Notes under the pieces: model-generated | What the model saw: the letters and a program-made list of their open reading frames with translations, nothing else | What the model was told of the DNA's origin: nothing | Database searches by the model: none | Assembly: GCF_030816855.1 (NCBI RefSeq) | Contig: NZ_JAUSYK010000001.1 | Coordinates: forward strand, 3,100,001 to 3,164,000 | Direction: 5' to 3' | DNA from: Arthrobacter sp. B3I4 | Lineage (GTDB): Bacteria > Actinomycetota > Actinomycetes > Actinomycetales > Micrococcaceae | DNA length: 64,000 bases | In this document: in pieces, positions 38,434 to 45,761 of the stretch | Layout of the letters: every line of letters starts with the position of its first letter | How positions within the stretch are numbered: the stretch's first letter is position 1 | Translations under genes and position numbers: made by a program

Positions 38434-38589
38434 CTAAGCCTGCCGCAGACCTATGACATTAATTGCGGCAGGATGATCGGCCGCGGCCGGCTCAGCAGCT
38501 CGGGGTTCGGCGTCGAGGGACGCCAACCGGCGGCCGTCAGCGTCCGGCCGGGTGGCCGGTGAAAAGGTGACCGCTGCACTGGTTCCCAT
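38434..38589 (-). CDS. Possible 51-aa upstream ORF (copy 2 of the repeat)
   Basis: From ATG 38589, 51 codons then TAG at 38434-38436, three bases before the HNH gene's ATG. It begins MGTSAAVTFSPATRPDADGR, close to the HNH N-terminus, then diverges. No Shine-Dalgarno is obvious. It may be a non-functional by-product of the duplication. Confidence 0.3.
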   Translation of the reverse strand: MGTSAAVTFSPATRPDADGRRLASLDAEPRAAEPAAADHPAAINVIGLRQA

Positions 38590-38592
38590 GAC

Positions 38593-38748
38593 CTAATCCT
38601 GCCGGGGACCTCTGACAATTGATTGCTGCAGGATGATCGGCAGCACGCGACGTAGGCGCTCCGGGTTCAGCGTCGATGGACGAAAGCTGGCGGCAGCATC
38701 CGCCGGCCGGATGGCCGGTGAAAAGGTGGCCGCTGTACTGGTTCCCAT
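38593..38748 (-). CDS. Possible 51-aa upstream ORF (copy 3 of the repeat)
   Basis: From ATG 38748, 51 codons then TAG at 38593-38595, again three bases before the next ATG (38589). It begins MGTSTAATFSPAIRP, similar to the HNH N-terminus. The same length and spacing as the neighbouring copy support the duplication history, not necessarily expression. Confidence 0.25.
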   Translation of the reverse strand: MGTSTAATFSPAIRPADAAASFRPSTLNPERLRRVLPIILQQSIVRGPRQD

Positions 38749-39151
38749 GAACTAAGCCTGGCGGAGACCTATGACAGTAAGAGTTTTTGCAGGATGATCG
38801 ACCGCAGCCGTATCGGCAGCAGCACGAGGCGCTCCGGACTCGGCGTCGACGAACGCCGACCAGCGGCCATCGCTTGCCGGGCGGGTGGCTGGTGAAAAGG
38901 TGACCGCTGCGCTGGTTCCCTTTGACGTAATCCTGCCGGAGACCTATGACAATAATTGCTGCGGCATTTGAGGCAGGCAGGACCGGCTGCTGCAGCACGT
39001 CCTTCGCCCCGGGTGCAACGCTCTCCCGCCGGGCGCCAATCGCCAGACTTCCGCCGCTCCCCCGCCAGCGATAGCGGCAGATTACTTCGGGTGACCCGGA
39101 AAGTGAGCCGGATGGAGGCCTTCGCGGGAATGGTCGTGACAGACTGACGGA

Positions 39152-39760
39152 ATGGACAGCTCAGCCGCCCCGCAGCCCGACACCCACCAGAGCGCCGGAG
39201 CGCCTGGCGGGGACCGTCCAGCCGGAACAGGCTCCCCGGAGTCTCCGCCAGCAGCGAAAAACCCCTACCTCGAACCCCGCCGGCCGCTCGGGCCCCGCGA
39301 CCCTGGCGATGCCTGGGTGGAGGGCGAGCACGGCCGGTTCTGGGGCCGGTTCGGCTCGGCGGGATTGCTGGTGCACGATGCCGCTAAGGGAGTCCTGCTG
39401 CAGCACCGGGCGACGTGGAGCGACCAGGGCGGCACCTGGGGTCTTCCCGGCGGCGCCCTGCACCAGGGCGAGGACGCGGTCGACGGGGCCCTCCGGGAGG
39501 CCAAAGAGGAGGCTGCGGTGCCGCCAGCGTCCGTCCGGGTACTGTTCACCTCAGTCTTCGACGTCGGGTATTGGTCCTATACGACCGTTGCTGCACAGGT
39601 TGTGGAGCCGTTCGAACCAGTCATCAGTGACCCCGAGAGCCTGGAACTGCAGTGGGTGGACCTCGACGGCGTCGGCGAGAAGAACCTGCACCCCGGCTTT
39701 GCCGCAGCCTGGCCCGCCCTGCGGCGCAGGTTGGACGACGGACACCAAAGCAGCAACTGA
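39152..39760 (+). CDS. NUDIX hydrolase
   Basis: 202 aa. Residues 1-60 are Pro/Ala/Ser-rich and may be partly upstream of the fold. The Nudix box is GALHQGED...REAKEEAAV at about 101-123, with Gly101, Glu107 and the REAKEE glutamates that bind Mg2+. The consensus glycine before the last hydrophobic residue is Ala here. Such enzymes hydrolyse nucleoside diphosphate-X compounds; the substrate is unknown. It reads convergently with marR. Confidence 0.9.
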   Translation: MDSSAAPQPDTHQSAGAPGGDRPAGTGSPESPPAAKNPYLEPRRPLGPRDPGDAWVEGEHGRFWGRFGSAGLLVHDAAKGVLLQHRATWSDQGGTWGLPGGALHQGEDAVDGALREAKEEAAVPPASVRVLFTSVFDVGYWSYTTVAAQVVEPFEPVISDPESLELQWVDLDGVGEKNLHPGFAAAWPALRRRLDDGHQSSN

Positions 39761-39809
39761 AGATCGCAAGCGGCGCGTTTAGGAACGAACGTCGACTGAG
39801 ATCAGCTGC

Positions 39810-40241
39810 TCAGGATTTTCCGGGCCCTTGAAACGCTGCCAGAATCCTGGCCAGATCGTGCTGAAGATTGGTCCAGCCTTCCAGATCCTCGGGAAGTGCA
39901 TCCCGCTCGATCTGGTGCGCCGTCGCCAGCGCCGCGCTCCCGGCAGGCGTCAAGGCGACCGCGAACTGCCGCCGGTCGTGCTGATCACGAGTCCGGGTCA
40001 CCAGACCCGAGTCTTCGAGGCGGCCCAGCACCTTGCCGAGGGACTGGCTTTGCACGGCAATGCGCCGCGCCAACTGTTCCTGGTTCATCGGCCCGCCGGC
40101 AAGCCCCTCAAGGGCAATGACACCTGCATGGGTGAGGCCCAGGGCCGCCAGCGCCTTATCCTTGCGGCGCTCAACCACTCGGGCCGCCATGGACAGCAAC
40201 TGGTCGGTCCGCCACTTCTTCGAGTCTTGGCCTGCGCTCAT
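39810..40241 (-). CDS. MarR-family transcriptional regulator
   Basis: 143 aa from the ATG at 40241 (an upstream in-frame start would add 27 residues). The winged HTH is MNQEQLARRIAVQSQSLGKVLGRLEDSGLVTRTRDQHDRRQFAVALT, with the wing RTRDQHDRRQ. Dimerisation helices lie at both ends. It probably represses its own promoter, where palindromic repeats occur. The gene that would normally be divergent may have been replaced by the IS110 element. Confidence 0.9.
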   Translation of the reverse strand: MSAGQDSKKWRTDQLLSMAARVVERRKDKALAALGLTHAGVIALEGLAGGPMNQEQLARRIAVQSQSLGKVLGRLEDSGLVTRTRDQHDRRQFAVALTPAGSAALATAHQIERDALPEDLEGWTNLQHDLARILAAFQGPGKS

Positions 40242-40541
40242 TTCGGGCACCCAGGCCGACGGCGCTCCCCCGGACGGCCCGCGCCCGGATTCGGCCCCGC
40301 AGTTGCGCCTGTCGGCTCCCATGTTGCTCGGGGAGCGGCGGTCAATGTGCCCATGATGCCTCCCTCGCTGTGGTGGACAAACGCGGCTGCCCGGCTGACG
40401 CAGTCCGCGTCGCTGGTACTACCATAAGCATGCTTACTATGCCTTTGGCAAGTTTGCTTACTATTCCGCTTTTGGCGGGGCACGGCCAACCTCGCCCCGG
40501 ACCGGAGCGAGGGAGGGGCAGAGTGTATTAGGCCCGGGGGG
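40242..40541 (-). promoter_or_regulatory. marR upstream region with MarR-type operator candidates
   Basis: 300 bp without a convincing gene. At 40425-40436 a perfect 12-bp palindrome TAAGCATGCTTA, and a direct repeat TGCTTACTAT at 40431-40440 and 40455-40464, lie in a locally A/T-rich island. On the minus strand, TTGCCA followed at 18-19 nt by TATGGT is a promoter-like pair. Self-regulation is inferred. Confidence 0.5.
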
Positions 40542-41863
40542 TGCCTCTATGGTTTTCGTCAAGCGGCTGAGGGTAGCCGTGGTTCGTAGAAGGTGCCGTC
40601 CCTGAGCATGGCGTAGAGGGTGTCGCAGCGGCGGCGGGCCAGGGCGATGAGAGCCTGGTTGTGACGTTTGCCTTCGGCTCGCTTCCGGTCGTAGTAGGCC
40701 CTCGACGGAGGATCTTTTAGCGCGGCGAAGGCGGAGAGGAAGAGGGCTCTTTTGAGGATCTTGTTTCCCTTCCGCGATGCGTGGTCTCCGCGGATTGATG
40801 TTCCGGATCTCCAGGTCACGGGGGCGAGGCCTGCGTAGGAGGCCAGGTGCCCGGCAGATGCGAAGTCTTTGCCGACGATCTCTGTGAGGATCCGTGCTGC
40901 GGTCCTGACGCCGACCGCCGGGAGTGACGTCAGGACCGGGTGAAGAGGGTGGGCCTCCACGAGGGCTTCAACCTGGGTGAAAACGGTGTCGCGGGCCTGC
41001 CGGATGTCGGCGAGCATCGTCGCCAACTGTGGCAGCACGATCGTGGCAGCGTTTGTCCCGACGACGGTGACCGTTTGTTGGTCCAGTGCGTCGATGATCT
41101 CGTCGGCGAGGCGTTCGCCCATCCTGGGTGCAAGCTTCGTGAGCCGGTTTGCGATCCTGCGCCGGCCGGCATGGCGGAGGGCTTCGGGGGTCGGCCAGGT
41201 CCGCAGCAGGTCCAACACTGCCGGGTGGTCCAACCGCGGGCCCAGGACACGCTCCAGTGCGGGGTGGATCTGGGTCAGCAGGCCCCGGATCCGGTTCGAG
41301 GTTGCGGTGGCCTGTTTGGCCAGGTCGTCATCGAAGCCGCAGAGCATGGTCAGTTCCGCGAGCTGTTCGTCTGCGATCTGGATGGAGCGCAGTGTGTGCG
41401 GCATGGTCCGTGCCGCTTCGGCGATGATGAACGCGTCCCGCGCGTCGGTTTTCGCTTCGCCGGGGTGCAGGTCCGCGATTCGACGCATCGCCAGCCCGGG
41501 CAGGTATCCGACTGTGACGCCGGCGGCCCGGGCAACCGCGACGGGGAGTGCACCGATCGTGGCCGGCTGGTCAACCACGAGCAGGATACTGCCGTGCCTG
41601 CTCAAAGAGCCGAGGATGTCGCGCAGCCGGGCCTCGTCGTTGGGCAAAGCCTTGTCGAAGAGTTTCTTACCGGCCCGGTCCACGGCAACGGCGTGGTGCT
41701 CGCCCTTGCCGACGTCCAGGCCGATGAAGACATCAATGCTTTCGTGGTTTCCGATCACCTGTACCTCCAGTCGCAGCAGCTGATACCCAGTGCTGGACTG
41801 TCCGCGGTGTCAGAGCCCGGCACCCACGTTACGCACGACGATCCCAACCTGTCCTGCCTCTAT
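40542..41863 (-). mobile_element. IS110-family insertion sequence (boundaries tentative)
   Basis: One intact DEDD transposase with short 3' flank and about 105 nt of non-coding 5' flank, as in IS110-group elements. A 9-bp direct repeat TGCCTCTAT occurs at 40542-40550 and 41855-41863 and may mark the ends. Slightly outside, a 10-bp inverted repeat CCGGGGGGTG (40534-40543) and CACCCCCCGG (41903-41912) offers alternative ends. IS110 elements normally lack long terminal repeats, so the boundaries need checking. Confidence 0.65.
40559..41758 (-). CDS. IS110-family transposase (DEDD recombinase)
   Basis: 399 aa, full length. The N-terminal RuvC-like DEDD domain opens with VFIGLDVGKGEHHAVAVD (first Asp at about 15) and includes KTDARDAFIIAEAAR. 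A coiled-coil middle follows, then the C-terminal Transposase_20 domain (LPAVGVRTAARILTEI, ASYAGLAPVTWRSGTS, RKGNKILKRALFLSAF) that carries the catalytic serine in the family. It recombines through an RNA guide expressed from the element's non-coding end. No frameshift seen. Confidence 0.93.
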   Translation of the reverse strand: MIGNHESIDVFIGLDVGKGEHHAVAVDRAGKKLFDKALPNDEARLRDILGSLSRHGSILLVVDQPATIGALPVAVARAAGVTVGYLPGLAMRRIADLHPGEAKTDARDAFIIAEAARTMPHTLRSIQIADEQLAELTMLCGFDDDLAKQATATSNRIRGLLTQIHPALERVLGPRLDHPAVLDLLRTWPTPEALRHAGRRRIANRLTKLAPRMGERLADEIIDALDQQTVTVVGTNAATIVLPQLATMLADIRQARDTVFTQVEALVEAHPLHPVLTSLPAVGVRTAARILTEIVGKDFASAGHLASYAGLAPVTWRSGTSIRGDHASRKGNKILKRALFLSAFAALKDPPSRAYYDRKRAEGKRHNQALIALARRRCDTLYAMLRDGTFYEPRLPSAA

Positions 41864-41985
41864 TAGCGGTCTCTCCGGCACCTACCGGACCCGGTGACAA
41901 CACCCCCCGGATCATTGACGACTGGGGGCGGCAATCATGCCGGGGCCGGCAGGCCAGCACACCCATATCCTGCAACAGGAACGGG
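41759..41985 (-). ncRNA. Candidate bridge-RNA locus of the IS110 element
   Basis: Non-coding DNA upstream of the transposase start (227 nt up to the next gene). In IS110-group elements this side encodes the bridge RNA that pairs with donor and target DNA. The inner 105 nt, up to the TGCCTCTAT repeat at 41855-41863, contain short self-complementary stretches, but I could not derive a defined fold by eye. Position is the main evidence. Confidence 0.4.
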
Positions 41986-42489
41986 CTACGAAAAAGGTAA
42001 CGTGGGGCGGCGGCGGTACAGCCAGATGAGACCAAGGACCGGCAGCAGCAGTGGGATGAAGCCGTAGCCGCGTCCGAACAGCGACCATACCGTCTCGTGC
42101 GGGAAGTTCACCGCGTCGAACAGGCTGAGCGCGCCCACTACCAGCACCCCGATAAGTTCCACTAGTACAGCGGCGACCGATACTTTGAACCAGGTGCGCC
42201 CGGCTTTCGCGAGCGAAACCGTTGCCACGATGTAGACGACGGCGGCGAACGCGGAAAGCAGGTACGCCAGCGGCGCCTCGGAGAATTTGGTGAGGATTTG
42301 ATAGCCGGCCCGCGCCGTGGCCGAGAGGGCGAAGACCGCGTACACAGCAATCAGCAGCCTGCCCGGTCCGGTGTTGCGGGTGTCCTTGCCCGGGGCCGCG
42401 GAACCGGCCGGAGCGGCCTGGGAAGACCCGGAAGCGGTAGCGCCGGTGTTCTGCTGGAAAGCCTTCATGTTCTTCTTTGCCTCTTCCAC
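41986..42489 (-). CDS. Conserved membrane protein
   Basis: 167 aa. GTG at 42489 (an ATG lies seven codons later at 42468). After a Ser/Ala/Gly-rich cytoplasmic N-terminus (1-40), four hydrophobic segments follow (ILLIAVYAVFAL, LLSAFAAVVYIVATV, VAAVLVELIGVLVVGAL, FIPLLLPVLGLIWLY). Typical of small actinobacterial membrane proteins found beside truB; function unknown. It begins 2 nt after the upstream gene's stop, so both are probably co-transcribed with truB. Confidence 0.8.
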   Translation of the reverse strand: MEEAKKNMKAFQQNTGATASGSSQAAPAGSAAPGKDTRNTGPGRLLIAVYAVFALSATARAGYQILTKFSEAPLAYLLSAFAAVVYIVATVSLAKAGRTWFKVSVAAVLVELIGVLVVGALSLFDAVNFPHETVWSLFGRGYGFIPLLLPVLGLIWLYRRRPTLPFS

Positions 42490-42490
42490 G

Positions 42491-42844
42491 TCAATACCAG
42501 ATCTGGTTCATCCGGGCCGCCATCACCAAGGCGGTGACACCCACGGCCGCCAGCACGAAGTTGCTCCACCGGGTACGTTCCAGGATCGCCCAGTAAACCG
42601 CGCCTACCGGCAGCATCAGCGCTGTGACCAGGTAGCCCCAAAACTCCCAGGGCTCCCCCGCGATCCGCTCGCCGGACACCACCCGAACAATCGAACCAAC
42701 CAGGTACACCAGCAGGGACAGCTCGACGGCGGCCACTGACAGGATGGTTGCGTCGTTCGGTGCCTTCTTCAGGACACCCGCGCCGACGCACAGCACGGTG
42801 GAGAGCAAACCCACCACCAGGATGATGTAGAAATACGCGTCCAC
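42491..42844 (-). CDS. Conserved membrane protein
   Basis: 117 aa, GTG at 42844, two nucleotides behind the truB stop. Four hydrophobic segments cover almost the whole length (YFYIILVVGLLSTVLCVGAGVL, ILSVAAVELSLLVYLVGSIVRV, FWGYLVTALMLPVGAVYWAIL, FVLAAVGVTALVMAA). No known domain recognised. Forms a truB-membrane-membrane set with the next gene. Confidence 0.8.
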   Translation of the reverse strand: MDAYFYIILVVGLLSTVLCVGAGVLKKAPNDATILSVAAVELSLLVYLVGSIVRVVSGERIAGEPWEFWGYLVTALMLPVGAVYWAILERTRWSNFVLAAVGVTALVMAARMNQIWY

Positions 42845-42846
42845 CG

Positions 42847-43797
42847 CTAGCCCACCGGCTTGTCGACGGCGGGCTTCGCCGCAGCAGGCTTCTCATTGTC
42901 CGGAGCGAAGACCAGTACCGGCTTGGCGTAGTTGCCGGCGTCGGCCAGCAGCGCCACCAGCGAGCCATCCGGCGCGAATGCCGCCGCCGGGTTTTCCGCT
43001 GTGGCGGCCTCCGGCGAGCCGGCTGCGGCACCTGCCGGAATACGACGGCCGAAGGACAGTTCAACCGTCTCGTCGGCGCTGAGTTCGCGGTTGGGCATTA
43101 GCGCCCGGGCCGCCTGCGACATCTCCAGCAGGTCGAGCTCGACAGCCAGCTCCTCAAGGGTGTGCGCCTGGTCCAGGCTGTACGGTCCCACCTGGGTCCG
43201 CCGGAGTGCAGTGAGGTGGCCGCCCACGCCCAGTGCGTCGCCGAGGTCCCGGGCCAGCGCCCGGATGTACGTGCCCGAGGAGCATTCCACGGTCACGTCC
43301 ACGTCTAAGAGTGCCCCCTCCTGCGGCCGGCGGAGCTCGTGAATGTCGAACCTATGGATGGTCACCGGCCTTGCTGCGAGTTTGACGTCCTCACCGGATC
43401 GGACGCGGGCGTAGGCACGCTCGCCGTTGACCTTGATGGCACTGACGCTGCTGGGTACCTGCTGGATCTCGCCGGTGAGGGCCGCGACGCCGGACCGGAC
43501 GTCGTCGTCCGTGACCGCGGCGGCACTCCGCGCGTGGGTGATCTCCCCCTCGGCGTCGTCCGTGATGGTCGACTCACCAAGGCGGATGGTGGCGGTGTAC
43601 GTCTTCGAGGTGCCGACGATGTACGTCAGCAGTCGGGTGGCTTTATTGATGCCGAGCACCAACACGCCGGTGGCCATGGGATCGAGGGTCCCGGCGTGGC
43701 CTACCTTTCGGGTACCGGCGATCCGCCGCATCCGTCCAACCACATCGTGGCTGGTCCAGCCTTGCGGCTTGTCCACTATCACCAGTCCAGAAAGCAC
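42847..43797 (-). CDS. truB: tRNA pseudouridine(55) synthase TruB
   Basis: 316 aa. Makes pseudouridine 55 in the tRNA T-loop. The catalytic Asp is in VGHAGTLDPMATGVL (about residue 39). Further motifs SKTYTATIRLGEST and YIRALARDLGDALG are present, with a C-terminal PUA-like extension. The extra C-terminus is Ala/Lys-rich (KPAAAKPAVDKPVG), a common low-complexity tail in this group. In relatives it lies directly between rbfA and ribF; here both neighbours are displaced. ATG at 43797; divergent from the aminotransferase. Confidence 0.96.
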   Translation of the reverse strand: MLSGLVIVDKPQGWTSHDVVGRMRRIAGTRKVGHAGTLDPMATGVLVLGINKATRLLTYIVGTSKTYTATIRLGESTITDDAEGEITHARSAAAVTDDDVRSGVAALTGEIQQVPSSVSAIKVNGERAYARVRSGEDVKLAARPVTIHRFDIHELRRPQEGALLDVDVTVECSSGTYIRALARDLGDALGVGGHLTALRRTQVGPYSLDQAHTLEELAVELDLLEMSQAARALMPNRELSADETVELSFGRRIPAGAAAGSPEAATAENPAAAFAPDGSLVALLADAGNYAKPVLVFAPDNEKPAAAKPAVDKPVG

Positions 43798-43865
43798 GCT
43801 TCCCAGTATATCCGCGCTGCGGCGGCTCCCCGGCGCGGTCCAAGCCTGCCGCTAGGATGGCAGAC

Positions 43866-45059
43866 ATGCCCGAGCTTGCCCCGCACGTCAGTGAAGTTCC
43901 CGTCAACCAGATCCGTGAAATCACCGAAGCCGCCTGGCACACGCCGGGAGCCATCGTGCTGAGCATTGGCGAGCCCGGCTTCGCCCTCCCCCGGCATGTG
44001 CTCGATGCCGGCATGGCCTGCCTGGACCGGGACGAGACGGACTACACCCCCAACGCAGGCATCCCCGCCCTGCGGGAAGCCTTCGCCGCGCGGTTCCGGG
44101 AACACAACGCGACGCCGGTCGGCGCGGAGCGGGTGTACGTCGTCGACGGCGCGCAGCAGGGGCTGCACTTCGCCATGAGTCTGCTGCTGTCCCCCGGCGA
44201 CGAAATCCTGATTCCCAACCCTGGTTACCCGACCTTTGCGATGACGTCCAGCCTGCTGCACGCGGTTCCGGTCCGGTACCCGCTCTACCCGGAGCACGAC
44301 TTCCAGCCGCGGATCGAGGACATTGAAGAGCTGATCACGCCGCGCACCAAGGTACTGGTCCTCAACTCGCCGTCGAACCCGCTCGGGGCCGTGCTTGGCG
44401 AGGACCTGACCCGCAGCCTGGTGGAGCTGGCCCGTCGACGCGACCTGTGGATCATCTCGGACGAATGCTATGAGGCCTTCACCTACGATGTCCCACATGT
44501 CAGCCCGGCCCGCTTCGACAGCGACGTTCCCGGCGAGGCCCGGGTCTTCACCTCTCTGACCCTGTCCAAGACCTACGGACTGACCGGCTTGCGGATCGGG
44601 GCCCTGATCTGCCCGCCCGGACTCGAGCAGAAGATGAACAACGTGATGGAGGCGATCGTCTCGTGCGTTGCGTCGCCGTCGCAGTACGCGGCCCTGGCCG
44701 CCCTGACCGGTCCACAGGACTACGTGAGCCAGGCCCACGCGCACTACCGGGCCAACCGGGACGCCGCCTCCGCGGTACTGGCGGCCAAAGGGATCCCTTT
44801 CCTTACGGCGCAGGGCGCGTTCTACCTGTGGGCGGACGTCTCGCATGTCAGCGAAGGCGATGTCCGGGCCTGGGTCCGCCAGTTCCTCCGGGAGGCCGGT
44901 GTGGCTTTCGCGCCGGGCACCGCGTTCGGCTCCATCGGCGAGGGCTGGATCCGCATTGCCTTGTGCGGTAGCCCGGCAGACCTGGTCGAGGGCCTCACCA
45001 GGCTTCCCGCACGGGTCGCAGCTCCGGAGTCCCTACCGCAGGAACTTTCCCCGCAGTAG
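43866..45059 (+). CDS. Pyridoxal-phosphate aminotransferase (class I/II)
   Basis: 397 aa from the ATG at 43866, with TAGGA 8 nt upstream; an earlier in-frame ATG at 43857 is less well placed. The PLP-binding lysine lies in TLSKTYGLTGLRIG, the Asp/Tyr block in SDECYEAFTYD, and the Asn-Pro motif in LNSPSNPLGAV. It belongs to the aspartate-aminotransferase superfamily; substrate not predictable. It stands between truB and a small membrane protein. Confidence 0.9.
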   Translation: MPELAPHVSEVPVNQIREITEAAWHTPGAIVLSIGEPGFALPRHVLDAGMACLDRDETDYTPNAGIPALREAFAARFREHNATPVGAERVYVVDGAQQGLHFAMSLLLSPGDEILIPNPGYPTFAMTSSLLHAVPVRYPLYPEHDFQPRIEDIEELITPRTKVLVLNSPSNPLGAVLGEDLTRSLVELARRRDLWIISDECYEAFTYDVPHVSPARFDSDVPGEARVFTSLTLSKTYGLTGLRIGALICPPGLEQKMNNVMEAIVSCVASPSQYAALAALTGPQDYVSQAHAHYRANRDAASAVLAAKGIPFLTAQGAFYLWADVSHVSEGDVRAWVRQFLREAGVAFAPGTAFGSIGEGWIRIALCGSPADLVEGLTRLPARVAAPESLPQELSPQ

Positions 45060-45120
45060 CCTGTCTCCACGCGGGTCCGTGCGGCTCACGCACCCGGACA
45101 GCGTTACGAGGAGGACCCTG

Positions 45121-45315
45121 ATGTGGTGGCAGGACTTGTTATGGGGCATCTGGAACGGCATCACGGCCTGGATCGTGCTCATTGCACACGTCTTCGGCGC
45201 GTGGAAAGAGTTTCCCTTCTACAACATGGGCCGTGCCGGTAACTGGTATGACTTCGGTTTCCTGCTGGGAATGGGTTCTCCCCTGCTCGGCACCCTGGGC
45301 CGACGGCGGCGCTGA
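45121..45315 (+). CDS. Small membrane protein
   Basis: 64 aa. MWWQDLLWGIWNGITAWIVLIAHVFGAW is one long hydrophobic segment with aromatic flanks; a second short hydrophobic segment contains FGFLLGMGSPLLG. GAGGAGG precedes the ATG. Conserved in Micrococcaceae beside truB-region genes as far as I recall; function unknown. Followed by 98 bp with an imperfect direct repeat of about 20 bp around ACGTCCGACGTCGGGAGC. Confidence 0.7.
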   Translation: MWWQDLLWGIWNGITAWIVLIAHVFGAWKEFPFYNMGRAGNWYDFGFLLGMGSPLLGTLGRRRR

Positions 45316-45413
45316 CGTCCGACGTCGGGAGCAGCTGTCGGGAGCGGCGGCGTTAACGTCCGACGTCGGGAGCGGCTGCCGGGCGCGGCGGAAGCGGCTG
45401 CGACAGGAGCGGG

Positions 45414-45761
45414 TCAGAGCCTGATTTCGTCTTCCGGCGCGGACAGCGGCACCGGCGGCGCCGTGAAGGACATCTTGACGACAAAGTGCGCCTCGGCACA
45501 GTTCCGCGCAATGATCGCCCCCGCTTCGCCCGCCAGCTTCACCCCGAACTGCAGTTCAAGGTGTTCCGGAGCCAGTTCCCTCATCACGTCGGCGGCGGCC
45601 TTCGCGGCGGGCCTGTCGGCAGCCAAGGCGTCTTCCAGCCGCCGCCCGGCGTCAAGGATCCCCAGCTCATTGCGGGCGGGCCGGTCCACGCCGAAGCTGC
45701 CCTCCTCCACCTCGACCAGCACCGTTCCCGAGCCGACCTCGTAGCGCATGATCTCGGTCAT
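45414..45761 (-). CDS. Trypco1-like domain protein (CU044_2847 family)
   Basis: 115 aa. The layout GTVLVEVEEGSFGVDR...DVMRELAPEHLELQFGVKLAGEAGAIIARNCAEAHFVVKMSF matches the 'trypsin-co-occurring domain 1' / CU044_2847 type, with its FGVKL..E.GA.IA.. core. Such proteins are known from conflict-like systems next to trypsin-like proteases or NTPases. Here the neighbour is a thioredoxin, with which it shares a 4-bp overlap (start 45761, thioredoxin stop 45758). The family call is from pattern memory. Confidence 0.7.
   Translation of the reverse strand: MTEIMRYEVGSGTVLVEVEEGSFGVDRPARNELGILDAGRRLEDALAADRPAAKAAADVMRELAPEHLELQFGVKLAGEAGAIIARNCAEAHFVVKMSFTAPPVPLSAPEDEIRL

Larger units (their letters stand above)
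38372..38965. repeat. Four-copy array of the HNH gene's start region
   Basis: Aligned anchors GGTGGCCGGT-like at 38392, 38551, 38710 and 38884 give periods of 159, 159 and 174 bp. Each unit holds the first codons of the HNH gene, its start and about 100 bp of upstream sequence. Copy 1 is the real gene start (complement of CAT at 38428-38430). Copies 2 and 3 keep the start (38587-38589, 38746-38748). In copy 4 CAT has become CTT. Periods of 159 are multiples of three. The tail from 38966 to 39151 shows no gene. Confidence 0.85.

Noticed and set aside
38372..38965. CRISPR array
   Set aside because: Repeat units are 159-174 bp, carry a gene start, and are not separated by unique spacers of constant length; no cas genes nearby.
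38537..38998. Minus-strand ORF of 153 codons upstream of the HNH gene
   Set aside because: It runs through the repeat copies in the wrong frame relative to the HNH start; a by-product of the repeats.
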